Below are positions 22,501 through 34,973 of a DNA stretch of 64,000 bases, piece after piece; position 1 is the stretch's first letter; every line of letters starts with the position of its first letter. Position numbers and translations under genes: made by a program. The stretch is taken from positions 302,687 to 366,686 of the forward strand of contig NW_014575557.1 in the NCBI RefSeq assembly GCF_000708205.1, written 5' to 3'. Under the pieces are notes generated by a model, which was not told where the DNA came from, searched no databases, and saw only the letters and a list, made by a program, of their open reading frames with translations. This DNA comes from Mixia osmundae IAM 14324. Taxonomy: Eukaryota; Basidiomycota; Mixiomycetes; Mixiales; Mixiaceae.

Positions 22501-24514
22501 CTCTGCTGGCAAGCCCAAGGGCATGAAGGGCCTCAAGAATACGATCATGCAGCTCAGGAAACTCTGCAATCATCCCTTTGCATTCGAGGCCGTCGAAACC
22601 GCCATGCTCAATCACGTCCGTATGACCAATTACCGGGTGACCCAAGTCGAGATTGACAATCTGCTCTGGCGAACGTCTGGCAAGTTCGAGCTGCTCGATC
22701 GGATTCTGCCCAAGCTTTTCAGGACAGGTCATCGCGTCCTGATGTTCTTTCAGATGACAGTCATCATGGACATCATGCAAGATTTCCTCCGTCTCAGAGG
22801 CATCGATAACCTTCGGTTGGACGGATCGACCAATCAAGATGAGCGAGCCGGTCTGCTGGCTGCGTTCAACAAGCCAGACTCGCAGTACAAGATTTTTTTG
22901 CTGTCTACACGTGCGGGTGGTCTCGGTCTCAATCTGCAGTCAGCAGATACCGTTATTCTGTACGACTCTGATTGGAATCCGCATCAAGATCTACAAGCGC
23001 AAGATCGAGCGCATCGAATCGGTCAAAAGAAGGAAGTCCGTATTTTGCGACTCGTCACTGAGAAATCTGTCGAGGAGCAAGTGCTGGCTACAGCGCGTCG
23101 CAAAGTCGATATCGACAAAAAAGTCATTCAAGGTGGCAAGTTCGATAACAAGTCGACTGCCGAGGAACGGGAGGCATTCTTCGAAGCCATACTTGCAGAA
23201 GCAGACGCAGATGACGACGATGAAGGCGATCTGGGCGACGAAGAGCTCAATGAGATCCTGGCTCGTGGATCAGACGAGATGGTCGTATTTGCTCAGATGG
23301 ATGTTGAACGCAAGCGCAAAGAGCTCAATGACTGGCGCGCTAGCGGTCACAAGGGGCCTGCTCCTGAGCGGCTTATCACTGAGACCGAATTGCCCGACAT
23401 CTATAAGATCGAAGTCGATGCGGCCGAGCTCAACAAAGACGATGACGATCCTGTTGGCCGTGGCCATCGGCAACGCACAGAGGTGCATTACAACGATGGT
23501 AAGCTCCAGCGGTGATCTGCGATGCATATGCTCAGGCGTTTGGCAGGCTTGACGGACGATCAGTTTTTAGATGCAATTGACGACGATGAGACTGATCTGC
23601 AAGAGGCTATCGAGAAGAAGCGAGCTCGCAAAGAGAAGCGCGCAACCAATAAAGCCAGACGTGAAGCGCAGCTAGACGACAGCAATGTCAATACTCCAAC
23701 CGCCGACTCTGGGCTCGACTCGGACACCGATAGCAGGAAACGCAAACGAGCCAGTGCGACTGCTTCGGTCGAGCCTACTACGCGAGACGAGGAAGACGCG
23801 AAATCAAAGGTCAGACGGATCCGTGCAAATAGCCTGCGTGCGCTGAACTCGAGTCTCGTCGCGCAGAAGCGACGTAAGACAGGTGCAGGTGCTACAAGTG
23901 GTGCGCCCGTCAATGCGCTAAAAGACCGCGTCAAGGCGATCATCAATTCCGTCGTGGCGAGTCTCGAGGATACGACGACCGACAACGAAGCCATCGAATT
24001 CGATCTCCTGGGTCCCTTTGTCGACCCAGTCGATGTCAAGATGTATCCTGACTATGCGATGATCATCCAGCGTCCGATGTGCGTCAAGCGGATCCGGCAG
24101 CAAGCCAATAGCGGACGATACAAGTCATTCCAGGCGCTTCACGAGGACTTTGTGCTCATCTTCCAGAACGCCCGCATGTTCAACGATGATGCTTCGCCCA
24201 TCTACATAGCTGCTGACATCCTAGAGAACGCATTCACTTCGGCTTGGGAAAAGGCGCTGAAGGAGACTGAGCCTGCCTCACGATCGCCTTCGGTTGCTCC
24301 CATTGCGTCGACAAAGAGCATGCACAAGCGCTCAGCCGTTTCTACACCTATGGCAGACTCATCTGACAAGGAAGACGAGCCGCCCGTTCGTCCGATGCAA
24401 AAGATAAAGCTACGTCTCGGTGGAGGGGCTGGCGGTGGTAAGAGCGCACACAAAGTCAAGCGGAAGGTCGTCTCGAGCGACGAGGAGCCATCTGATAGTG
24501 ATGATAGCTCTTAG
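19596..24514 (+). CDS. STH1: SWI/SNF-RSC chromatin-remodelling ATPase (Snf2/Sth1)
   Basis: Five exons (19596-19643, 19717-19881, 19945-21723, 21770-23498, 23547-24514) sum to 4689 nt, or 1562 aa. Domains in order: QLQ motif ([20 protein letters not shown]), HSA-like basic helix ([18 protein letters not shown]), and SNF2 ATPase with Walker [16 protein letters not shown] (split by intron 21724-21769). The ATPase continues with [10 protein letters not shown] (the DEGH box), [11 protein letters not shown] and the helicase C lobe [20 protein letters not shown] with [11 protein letters not shown]. SnAC ([20 protein letters not shown]) and a C-terminal bromodomain ([11 protein letters not shown], then [12 protein letters not shown]) follow, with a Ser/Asp tail. 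It slides and evicts nucleosomes at promoters. Sth1 versus Snf2 cannot be told without a tree. The start at 19596 is chosen because the first exon then splices in frame into the Gln-rich region. Confidence 0.95.
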
Positions 24515-24515
24515 T

Positions 24516-26811
24516 ATGCCCATGCCGATAGACGTTTGTCACGCGATTATTGCAGTTGCCCACCGCTAGAATTGAAGAGCGCGTCGCGTCGCGGTCTGCC
24601 TCGTGCTCTTCGTGGGTCGCTGCATTCTTCGTGGCTTATGCACTCGGCCGTCAAGCAAGAGAGCTCTGCGCTCCGGCGTAAGAGCGGCGCCAATGAGATC
24701 AGCTCGCTGTACGTGCGAACAGCGCGCAACCCTCGACTTCTGATGAAGTCGTCTACAGATTTGACAATGTCGCTACGCCATTGGGCAAGAAGACTAGATT
24801 GAATGCAGGCAGCGCCAAGTCAAGCCTGAGCACGCCTCTTCCGTCCCACAGACATACTCCGCATGGATCGTCGTCTCCGGTGCATGGCGATATGCTCAAA
24901 ACTCCTTTCGCGGGATCTCGCTTCGCCAATGGAGCCTCCCCGATGACGCCCGCTGCAAGCCCTTATGCAACCAGGAAGGACGTCGGAGAGATCGTCGAGA
25001 GTCTCAACAGTCATCTGACAGCCATAGATCAACGCGCTACTGCATCGACTTCAAAGCTAGAACTGGCCAGTCACGCTGATCCAAAGAGCTACGATTATCG
25101 CTACATGTACGAGAAACTCCTGGCTCGAAGCGAAGGTCAGCATCTCCGGTCGATCGGCAGATATCATTGTGCTGAGCAGCAGATGCCGCCAGTACTCGAC
25201 AACCAGATCGATCAATGCGCGACACTGCTCTGCCACGAGTACAGCATCTCGCTCGAAGACGTGGGCAATCCTTGCGTGCCATGCATGGTCAGTCTGTTGG
25301 GCTTCGCATTCATGCTACAACGCTTATGCTCTGCTCTCATCGTCGTCAGGATGATATCGTCTGCGTAGGGCGCGTCTGCCTGGAAAGCGACACCGCCAAG
25401 CTCAACGATGCATCTATCTGGTTCGAGTCGTCCCGCTTGCTCAGCTCCGGCTCGCGAGTGCCTCTCAAGTTCGAGCAAGATCTCAAGGTCAGAGGTGGCG
25501 TGCCTGGCGAGAATGCTGTGGGATTCTATCCTGGCCTCTTGCTCGGCTTGCGCGGCCGGAATACGGGCGGGGGACATTTCAGCGTCAAAGAGATCCTCCT
25601 GGTGCGTACGAGCTTCAGCGATCGCTTCTGTGTGACAAATAGCGTCGTGACACACAGATGCCGCCGGTTCTATCGCCCATGACGGCGCCCGCCAAGCTCA
25701 TGGAGTATCAACACGGCGAACAGTCAATGGCCGGCTTGCCAATGAGCATCATCGTTGCGAATGGTCCATACACGCTCGATGGCGACCTCGAGTATACACC
25801 GCTCGAGGATCTCTCACAGTCCATCATGAAGCTAAAGCCGCATCTTGTCATTCTTGTGAGCTTACCTCACACGTCTACCAGCGTGGCTCATCACCTCGTA
25901 GCTGGGACCGTTCATCGATGGCAATCATCCGTTGATACGGCAGGGTGCGATGCTGGAGCCGCCCAAGCAAATCTTCAGGAATAAAGTAGCGACTCGAATA
26001 CAAGCTATGCTCGACGCGGTGCCTGCTCTGACGATCCTCCTGGTGCCAAGCTTGCGAGATTTACTCAATGCGCATGTTGCATTCCCTCAAAGCCCATACG
26101 CTCGCGAAGCAGAGCTTGGCCTATCAAAGGTACGATAGTCCCATATGCTACTCAGCCATCTTATGACGCCGTCTTGCAGCGAGCCAAATTGCTCCCTAAT
26201 CCGACCGTATTCTCGGTCAATGAAGTCACCTTTGGGATAACATCAGTCGATTCGCTGTTCCATTTGCGCTCGTCAGAGCATGTGCAAGCGGCTACGCCTG
26301 TCCGAGACGAAGCTCAAGCGATGGACGCCGAGCCAGTAGCGAATGCAAAAGACGCGCTCTCGAGGGCATGTCGGCACATTTTGCGTCAGAGAACGTAAGC
26401 TTTTCTAAAGCTCGGGTCGCTTACAGCTAACACGCACGCAGATTCTATCCGCTCTTCCCTGCGCCAGTGCTCAAAGGGCGACCGGGCGAGGCCGACGAGA
26501 TATTGAATCTTGATGTGACCCATCAGGATCTGCTACAGATCGGCAACGACGGTGTCGATGTCTTGATACTTCCCAGCAGGCTGAAAGCCTTTGCCAAAAT
26601 TGTCGACGGCGTCGTGACGATCAATCCTGCTAGCTTGACGAAAGGACACTCAGGCGGCACATTTGCTCGACTCACTATTCATCCAAGCCGGCGAGGCGAA
26701 TTCATGCGCGGCCAAGGCGAAGATATCGACGGTCTGAAGCCGTTTGATGCAGAAGAGGTCATGGATCATCGTATCTACGAGCGATGCCGCGTCGATCTCG
26801 TGCGAGTATAG
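24516..26811 (+). CDS. POL12: DNA polymerase alpha-primase B subunit (Pol12/POLA2)
   Basis: A multi-exon gene. The middle and C-terminal parts are clear: EVVYRFDNVATPLG, VGRVCLESDTAKLND, the OB-fold/phosphoesterase region SIIVANGPYTLDGDLEY, then VILLGPFIDGNHPLIRQG, LTILLVPSLRDLL, FYPLFPAPV and TINPASLTKGHSGGTF. POLA2 tethers and regulates the alpha-primase complex at replication initiation; its phosphoesterase-like fold is inactive. The 5' end is unresolved. The only ATG upstream in the right place (24516) is one base after the STH1 stop, and using it needs a 22-nt intron (24534-24555). An exon reading ERVASRSASCSSWVAAFF then splices by a good GTAAGA donor into the conserved part. The start could therefore be wrong; the end at 26811 is firm. 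Confidence 0.85.
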
Positions 26812-26861
26812 GACGATAGTATGCATCTTTATAAGAACGAGACAGAAACGTGCGTGAGCGC

Positions 26862-27816
26862 TTAATAAACGTGAAGAGGTTGCTTGGCGGCATGCCCGGC
26901 TAAGGCGCGCTTGACTCGGGCTGCTGCGCCGCCGCCCGAAGCGCCGGATGCAGCGCCAGTAGTGCCGGAGCCACTGCCAGACCCTCCTGCTGCAGTGCCC
27001 GCTGCTCCAGTACCAGCGACCCCTGCCGTGCCTGCTGCCGTGCCGCCATAGCCATCTGCGTAGGCGTTGTTGGCCGCGGCATTGTTTGTGGCAGCTGCAG
27101 CCTTGCCCGCGGTAACAGCACCGTAACCGTTTGCTTCCTTTGAGACGCCGTATCCACCGTTGAACCAGGCGTTTGCAGCAAATTCGGTGTCATCTTCGTG
27201 CGATGAGGTCACGTCAAAGTCACCTTCGGTACATACCTACTGACCAGTCAGCGCGTGCAAAAGAGTTGTCACTGCGCTCACTTTGTAGTGGATGTCTTGC
27301 TTGTCCTTGACCGCATGCTTGAGCGAAAGATCGGCACCAGCTTGTCCGGCAGCCACTGCAGGAGCATGTCAGACTCGTCTGTTACAGCACAAATGACTCA
27401 CGACCACTGTCCAGTTCGGAAGAGCCCGATGTCCCTGCTGCATCTCCTGTACTGCCAGCTGCGGCATCGTTGCTAGTCGCAGCTTGGCCGCTTCCGGTCG
27501 AGCCAGCCGCAGCTGTGCCGGAGCCATAGCCATCTGCTGACCCAACGCCACCAGCACCAGTCGCACCAGTACTACTGCCGCTTCCAGCCGTGCCGCTGCC
27601 AGCTGCAGACCCGCCAGTGCCGCCCCCACTTACAAAGACTGTTGCGTTTCTTGCATTGGGTGTGACGGATGCGTTCGAGAGAATGATTTGATCTTCATTA
27701 ATTGGAACACGGATAGTGTAGTAGCGGTAGCGCTGTACTGGTACGTCTGCTACAGACGAGCAAATATGAATTGCCAAGAAAAGTCCCAGCAGAAGGAATG
27801 TTGATCGGTACGCCAT
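26862..27816 (-). CDS. Secreted Gly/Ala/Ser-rich protein with C-terminal dibasic site
   Basis: Three exons. MAYRSTFLLLGLFLAIHICS is a signal peptide. A short folded-looking segment follows (VQRYRYYTIRVPINEDQIIL, with NxS/T sites such as NASVT and NATVF). Next is a low-complexity block of Gly, Ala, Ser and Thr, a central patch (DLSLKHAVKDKQDIHYKVC) and a second Gly/Ala block. The C-terminus RVKRALAGHAAKQPLHVY contains a KR pair that a Kex2-type protease could cut. It could be a cell-wall/adhesin-like or matrix protein; no family was recognised. Donors GTCGTG and GTGAGC join the exons in frame. An in-frame ATG 15 bp upstream (27831) is an alternative start. Confidence 0.7.
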
Positions 27817-28175
27817 GATTGAGTGTAGCAAGATGCGTTCAGTCGATCATAAACCCTTTTGGATGCGCAGTATGCTATGTTCGCAGGGAGCGAGCTGAAG
27901 TCTTGGACTGAGAGCACGTGTTGTATGTAGAGCCAGCGAGCTGGATCCGAAACTACAATATCACTTGGGCGTCGAGCAAAGGTCAGATCGCAGTCGGCCG
28001 TCGGACTTGGTTTGCTTGCTTCTGCGATGCATCAGAGCTGCACAGTACTGCGCATACCAGCGTCAGGGGTCTATAGTACTCGCTTGCACACTATCTGGTG
28101 TTATGCAAGTCCTCTGATCCGACAGCCGAGGGACCGTGCGCGCAGCCGTGCATTGATGCACAACAGTACGCGGCA
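27817..28175. other. Intergenic region upstream of the Gly/Ala-rich gene
   Basis: 359 bp separating two minus-strand genes. It should contain the promoter of the secreted-protein gene and the YND1 3'UTR. No other feature was recognised. Confidence 0.3.
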
Positions 28176-30783
28176 TTACGCGGCACCTTTGCGTCTGTAG
28201 CTTGCTGCTAAGTTGAGAGAGCTATTAGATCGACTGAGGGTATTGACAGAACTCGTCCGGCTTGCAGAAGCACGCTCAAAAGCCGACGGACCGTTCAGGT
28301 CGTCACCGCTCATGCGCGGGCTCGCCGATGCTGTCGCTTCAGCCACCTCATGGGCAACTGGTAGACTTGGTGGCGCATTGCCGTTGAGGAGATGTACACT
28401 GATGAATCCTTCGCTAGTGGCATTGCGCGTATGTCCATTGCGAGATTTGGGACGTTTGATTGCAGGTCCTGGCCAGCCCATCCCGCCAGCAGCGCTCGGT
28501 GTGAGCGAGGCACTATAGTACGGTTCGGTTGCTGCCAGGAGAGACTCGCTGCGGTTCGCGATGCCGAGAGAATACTGTCCGGCTGAATGATGCGACTGAT
28601 GTGCTGCGATCTCGGGTGACGTGCGTGGTGAAGACACACGCTCCCATTGATGCAACACTGGGCTGCTCGCTGAATGATGCAACAGCGACGGCCGTCGTGC
28701 TTGAGGCGCAGCATGCGTAGGCAAGTAAGTATTGCTCGGCTGTCTGCGTCTGGCAAAGTTCTTGAGGTTCGATAACATGTTGCGGCTGATAACACGTATG
28801 CTCGTAAGATCGAGCCACCATGGGAGGCGCTTGGAAGATGATGCAGCATAGGAAGCCGGCGTGCGTAGGCCGCTGCCGTCTTCTAGACCGTTCAGCCTGA
28901 CATAGTCTGACTCGCGACCCTTCTGCCTCGCTCGGGGCTCGCAACATCGGAAGACCGCCTGTCGGTGCGCTTTCGCATTTGACCCGAGCAGTAGCCACCA
29001 GCAGAGCAGCAACACAAAAACGATGGCAGCAATCGCGATGGATTCATTGCCATTCGCTCGTGCACGAAGACGCGCTTGCCAAGTCGCGTCGCCGGGCAGG
29101 CCTATCTGATCTTGCAACGAGGGCGGGTGTAGCGCATCAGGCAACGATTTGACGCCTTCAATGGGCTGTACGGATTGCGATACCTCCAAGATCATCTTGC
29201 CTAATGTCCAAGAGACTTCGACGTCGCCTACTTCTGCCAGACTTTGGAAGCTAGCAAGATCGGTCAGGCCTTTCTCGCCTGCTTGTTGTATTGCCTCTTT
29301 GGCGTGATCAGTTCCATCACCTTTGCCGCCCTTGTCGTGCAAACGTGGCAGACCGATGCCTTCATGCAAGATTGAGATGAGCCAGGCTGCTTTGAAGCAT
29401 TGCATCTCGAGCCTGTCGAGATTGACGTTGGGCTTCCATTTGCCGCCTGCTGCGTAATCTGCCTGTATCTCCTTCCAGTCCCTCGCACAGAACTGCAGAG
29501 CATTCTTCTCGAATTCGACAAAGTCGTACGGTCCTCCCTTGTCCCAAACATCGTGAGTAGAGTAGAAGTACTCGGATATGCCAATGAAATGATTGACTGA
29601 AAAGTCGATACGGGGAACATGGACACCGTTGAACAGACACGGCTTGACTTCGCATTGGGCTTCCTTGTTGAGCAGAGGGCTGGTCCGCTTGAGACAGGCC
29701 ACAAAATCGCCTGTTCCTTGTAGTGCATAACCAGCATGTCGACGTTCTTGCAAGACGAGATCTTTGGGCAGGCAAGGGTCTTGGACCATCACGACTGGCT
29801 TCTCGGATTCAATGGCATGCTCTGGCTCGGGATGTGTCTCTTGGTATACGCCGATTTGACTGTCAACATAGCGCTCCCTCGCCTTGTTTGTGCCGTAGCC
29901 GAGCCAGGTGGTCACAAAGACGGGATGGACGACGTCTTTGCCGTCTAGGAGCCTCAGTCGTACATCGACAAGGGGAGCAGGATCGTGAGCGCGTTCCTTG
30001 GCAGTAGGTTCAAATGCGATCTGTGTACTCGCGCCACCCATGTCCAGGAACCCGAACGTGGATGACGTGAGGTGATCATTGTGACCGCCTTGGTCCGTAT
30101 GCACATGTGAATCGAAGCCGTCCATGAGGTAGTTGACTGCTACCCAGCCGAACACGCCCTCTTCCTCGCCTGTGATCACTCTGACTTGTGAAGCGCAATC
30201 GGTCAATCTGAAATCGGCATGCTTTTGAATATAGCGACATGTCTCTTGTAGAACAGCAATGCGTTGTTCGTCGGGCAAGAGTCGCATGCCCGCTGTTGCG
30301 AGTACATGTATGGGCGTACTCGCTACTTTGTCAGGAGGTACAATCCTCAGCGCGTGGTCGAGTAAAGGCTGTAGATAGTCGCCTACGCCTGCTGGATTCG
30401 GCCCAAGCGACGACAAACCTGTAAAGAGCTGTCAGCCTGTTCGTCATGGATGTTTGTGAGGGCTTGCCTGGCTCGACCTTGATGTGCCAATCGTCTCCTT
30501 TCTCGACGCCTTTTGTCACTTTCGGCATGCTCGACAAGCCCTCGCCTTTTGCGCGTAGCTCCTGACGCGCGAGATCATGCTCGAGCCAGGAGTACACTTG
30601 CAGCCTCGAGCCTGAGCTGCCTGCATCGACGACAATGCCGAATTGCCGTCCTGTGGACCATGACGGACTTGGCGCTCGTGCAGCCAACGCGGCATCTTGA
30701 ACGGCGGGCGTCAATGAGAATGCTGAAGCCAAAGCATCATCGTCGAGCGCTCTGCGCTTGCCGAGCGCCTTGAGTGATGGCAT
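28176..30783 (-). CDS. YND1: Golgi apyrase, GDA1/CD39 family (Ynd1-like)
   Basis: Two exons (30468-30783, 28176-30418) sum to 2559 nt, or 852 aa. The apyrase-conserved regions are all visible: VVDAGSSGSRLQVYSW, VLATAGMRLLP, GEEEGVFGWVAVNYL and GFLDMGGASTQIAFEP. Late in the protein one membrane helix (SIAIAAIVFVLLLCWWLLL) is followed by a Ser/Arg-rich cytosolic tail of about 270 residues. Ynd1 hydrolyses luminal nucleoside di- and triphosphates to keep nucleotide-sugar transport and glycosylation running. The intron 30419-30467 has a GC donor (CCA G|GCAAGC). No GT donor of the right phase exists, and splicing yields GLSSLGPNPAGVGDYL. The C-terminal topology matches Ynd1 rather than Gda1. Confidence 0.93.
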
Positions 30784-30938
30784 CCAGGGCTACAGGGAAG
30801 CTGTCCAGTCCGCACACAGCGCTGCCACAAAAACAGGCGCGTGGCCAATTGCGCGCGAGACGTGGCACCCAGAAAGCTCGACGCAGCTCCCCAGCGTGCA
30901 ATGCTGCGGCAGTGAGCTAGATAGGGCAGCTCGGCACG

Positions 30939-33900
30939 ATGGACTACTTGCCGGCAGACCAGCGACTGCTCCAATCCGGCGCCATCGTCGGCTTTCTCGT
31001 TGTCACTTTTACACTCGGCATTGGTCGACTCGTACTGGCTACATTGGTCGCCTGCGCACTTGCTTTGTATGCCTACCGAGAGTTTGTGTCGCCAATATGA
31101 GTACTGATCAGATGTGCTCAGATTTCTGTCCACCTTCAACGAAGTGCGCGAGATTGGCGATGCGTTCCTTAACAAGGTCCGCTCATCCTCGTCCAGCCAG
31201 CTGCCCCGATCTATTGGACTGAACAAAGAAGCGCAGGGCAAGAGGAAGCTACCCATTCCAGAGCTCACGAAGCCAGTCTCGGAGCAACAAGAAGAGGTCA
31301 GCGAGCAGAGCCATCACGAAAAGGCCCAAGCGTCTTTTCTGCTGGACAGTCCTCAAGTCGTGGAGCTCAAGGTACCGCCGAGAGTCAAGAATGTCCTCGC
31401 CGACTTGCTCGACCTCGTTATACGAGACTTTGTCGAGATTTGGTGGGTCGCGTCCTTTACGTTCGTGTGCTTGTCTTATTGCGCGCGCGAACAGGTACAA
31501 TGCTTCGGTGACACTGGGCGATACGCGCTTCCTCAAGCAGACCAAGTCTGCACTCAATACACTTGCAAGTAACGTATCGAGCACCATCGAGCAAAAAGAC
31601 ACCAAAGAGCTCGCTATCTATCTCATGCACTCCACCTCGGCAGTGCTCACACAGCAACTCAAGCGCGAGGATAAAAAGGAGGAGGCTGCCGGCGAAGCAC
31701 ATGCTCGTCTGCAGCGACAAGAGCGCCAGAAGCAGCGAATAGACAAGATCCGTCGATCTTGCGAGGAATTACTCATGACACTTGGCCCGAGATCGATCAC
31801 ACTCTCACCACTCGCTACGCCTCTCATGGTCGAAATACTGACTTTGCAAGTCTGGAAGACCATCCAGGGCCTGGACGACGATTGGATCAATCGAACGCTT
31901 ATCTCGTACCTCGAGTCTCAGCCGGAAGATCTAGCGAGCAAGGCAGCAGATGCTGCACTCCCACCTATACCTGATCGAGCGCGTCAAAGCACTGAGATCC
32001 CCGGCGGGATGCCCCGACAGCGGCATCGAGGCGAATCCGATCTAGACACGCCATTGCCGTCTATAGATGCTGATGATCCTGCCTGGCCGAGCGCCCCTGC
32101 ACCCCAGGTACCACCGAAGCGTAGTGTCGACGAGACTGCGTTGCCAGACCCATCGCTCGTGCTAGAGGCTCTCCTCATTGGGTCAAAGGAGACAAAGCAG
32201 GCCCTTCTGCTCAAGCTACATGCGCTCCTTACCAAGCTGGATCGTAAGCCGGCCGAACGACCCGTGCCGCTCGAATCCACTGCGAGGCAGCTAGATCTCA
32301 TGCTTTCTCGGCAGGCCGATTCGTTGTCAGAATCGTTCCAGGTCTACCTCGAATCTCTCGCAGCGACATCTGCTAAGCGCGCAGAAGGTCTCATTAGGTT
32401 ATACACTCAAGTCAGTACTTTCAGACGCGTAGTCGAGACGACCAGTCCCTCTGCCGAGCTTTTACGACAGGATGCACTCTCGATCACCAAGCGTGTGACC
32501 GACAGTGCTCTCATTGACACGCATACCCGCTCGGAAGCAAGACAGCTGCTCTGTCAGATCGCTCTCGATATAGATCAGCAGGCTTCGAGCACAGTCCTGC
32601 TACCCTTGCAGTCGTACCTCTTTCGAGAGATCGCGTCCCTGTACTTTCAGCCGTTCCTGAGCTATCGGGCGACGTTGCCCACGACTATCTCTGGCCGAGT
32701 GCATGCTATGAATCTGCCGAGGCAGTACATGACGGAAGATAGCGATGTCGCCTTCTCGCACACGCCTTCCCAATTGGCAAAGACAGACATGAATCGATCA
32801 TCTTCGGGCCAAAGCGCTCTTCGTAGCTCTGCCTCGGCAGCATCCAGCTCGCCATCCCTACCGCGGCCGAGCTTTGACGAGCGAGACGGACCCTTTGACA
32901 GCGAATCTGATATGACGGAGGGCTTCCATGACGAGCCAGCAGAGGAGCCTCAAAAGATGCTGCGACCATCAAGTGCGCCGACGAGTGTGCCTGCATCGCC
33001 GCACGACAATATGCAGAAATTCACTGTCAGCGTGACTGACGTTTCTCCGCCGTCGGCATATTCGAGCACGCGTCAGGTCAAGGTGAAGAAAGACCTCAGC
33101 TTCATCATTGCAGTCGAAGCACAAGGATTACCTGGCTTCATCATTCAGCGCTCATTTCCCGAGCTGGAGAAGCTCAACTTGCGACTACAAAAGGCGTTGC
33201 CTCAGGCTGGTACCAGAGAGTTCCCACGGGCCATGCTCCCTTCGACCAATATGCAGAGCACCGAAAACCTTTGCATTGCGCTCGAGTCCTATCTCGCCAA
33301 TCTGCTCAGAGACGACAGATATGCTTCGTCGACGCCTGTCCTAGCCTTTTTCGACAAAGAGCGAGCGGGTGCAAAGTCGAATGTCAATATCTTTGGCGCC
33401 GTCAACAGAAGCTTGCTCGATACCAGTCAACTCGCATCGAAGGGACTGACGGATGGAGCAAAGGGCATCACAACCGGTCTCAATTCTGTTGCGTCAGTCT
33501 TTACTACACCTTTCAAGATCGCAGGTATACAACCAGCAGCATTTGCTTCCTCCTCGGACGAGCTCAACAGCCAGCAATCAAATTTCGAGAGGAGCATGCC
33601 AATTGCTGCTCGCAGCTCTCTGTCGCTCGACAGACGTGCTTCGCCGTCAACCGGTCGTCCATCCATAGACCGCACTGCGTCGTTCGATCGCGCGAGCACG
33701 GGCAGGGCGAGCGTCAGTGTCAGCGCGAGTGGCAGCGGCAGCGGTTATGCTGTGCCTGACAATGCCGGCGTCATGAGTCGTGCATCCACCTCATCCGCCC
33801 GCAGTAGCCAGCTCGATGTCAGTGAAGTCGAAACAGGAGCTGTCATGTCTTTGCCGCCCACATCGTCATCGCCCTTGATCAAGTCAGATATGCCAGCACT

Positions 33901-34552
33901 TGGTGTGCCTGCCGGTGATCTCGCGACCAGGCTTTCATTTGACGATTTGCTCGCCAAAGATCGCCTTGACGCCGAGCGAGAACAGGCTACCCGTGCTGCG
34001 TCAAAGGCAGCTGCTGCGTCCTCAGCGGTGGCCAAGTCTGCTCAGCGAGCCGGCAAGCTGCCCGTGCTGTCTGCCAGAGATGTCGACGTCGTGATCAATG
34101 CCTCTATCCGGGTCCTTGAAGAAGCTTATCAGCTTGCAGACACTGGCACCTGGAACCTGAAACGAGGCATCCTCGCCATCTTGCAGTCTGTGCTCTCCTC
34201 GACGTACTCGACCGCGATCGCCAAGTATTTTGTCACAGGTCTCGTCGCTCTCGACGAAGATCTGATCGCGAGCAAGCTCGAAGATCTTCGTGCAATGTTC
34301 TGGCCTGGCGGTAAATGGTGGACTCAAAGCAACATAGACCAGATAGTACGGACTGCAGAAGATAAGGAACAAACCCGATTGAAAGCTCGAAAGATCTGGA
34401 CTACTCAAGCTCCAAACGGTCTCAAGATCGCGCTGGGCGCGTCAGCTACCGCGGAAGCATTCGGAAGGATTCATGACGGTGTCCAGGCCGAGGGCGCGGA
34501 GATTTTGGTCTCGACCCTTATCTTAGACCTATTTCGATTCTTGCTTCTATAG
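30939..34552 (+). CDS. MDM1: Mdm1-like PXA-PX-Nexin_C membrane tether protein
   Basis: Three exons (30939-31087, 31122-31442, 31495-34552) sum to 3528 nt, or 1175 aa. N-terminal double hydrophobic segment (GAIVGFLVVTFTLGIG, then LVLATLVACALALYAY), then a PXA domain (LADLLDLVIRDFVEIW, LLMTLGPRSI). A long Ser-rich linker, a PX domain (QGLPGFIIQRSFPELEKL, FPRAMLPS) and a C-terminal nexin domain (LKRGILAILQSVLSSTYS, DLRAMFWPGGKWW) follow. Mdm1 and SNX13/14/25 relatives tether the ER to vacuoles and lipid droplets. An RGS domain between PXA and PX was not obvious. Intron 1 (31088-31121) is only 34 nt. It is divergent from YND1, with 155 bp between starts. Confidence 0.88.
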
Positions 34553-34973
34553 GACTTCAGCCGGGGTTGTCTCGATTCACGGCGATCTGGCGCGGCTGCG
34601 CATTGTCTGATGCTGTCGTTCAAATGCATCCAGCCGCGGAGCTGCTCTCCGCATCCGTTTTGGCATAGGCTATGGCATGTCTGATAAGTGACTTTTCACG
34701 CGCAGAAACCAAAAAATCACTATCGGAACTCAAATCGACTAAGATCTCGATCAGCTGTCGATCATTCGTTCGCGCGATAAGCGAAGACCCAGGGGAGCAG
34801 GCCTCAAGATAAAAGGCTGGCCGTCTCACCATAGACCGCTCGCAGGTCATTCGACACTCTCTCGTAAGGTCTGAAGAAGGTAGCGACTCGTTGCTCTCAT
34901 ATGAAGCGCTGCTGACGGCAGTGCGTGCAGCACGACCGAGCGCCGGAGCATCCTGCCGTCCTGATAAGACAAG
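34553..34973 (+). promoter_or_regulatory. Promoter of nitrate transporter with several GATA elements
   Basis: 421 bp upstream of the transporter ATG. HGATAR-type sites: tGATAAg at 34683, cGATAAg at 34776, aGATAAa at 34808, tGATAAg at 34963, and one on the minus strand (cGATAg, near 34720). Fungal nitrogen genes are activated through such sites by AreA/Nit2-type GATA factors. Binding is inferred, not shown. Confidence 0.5.
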
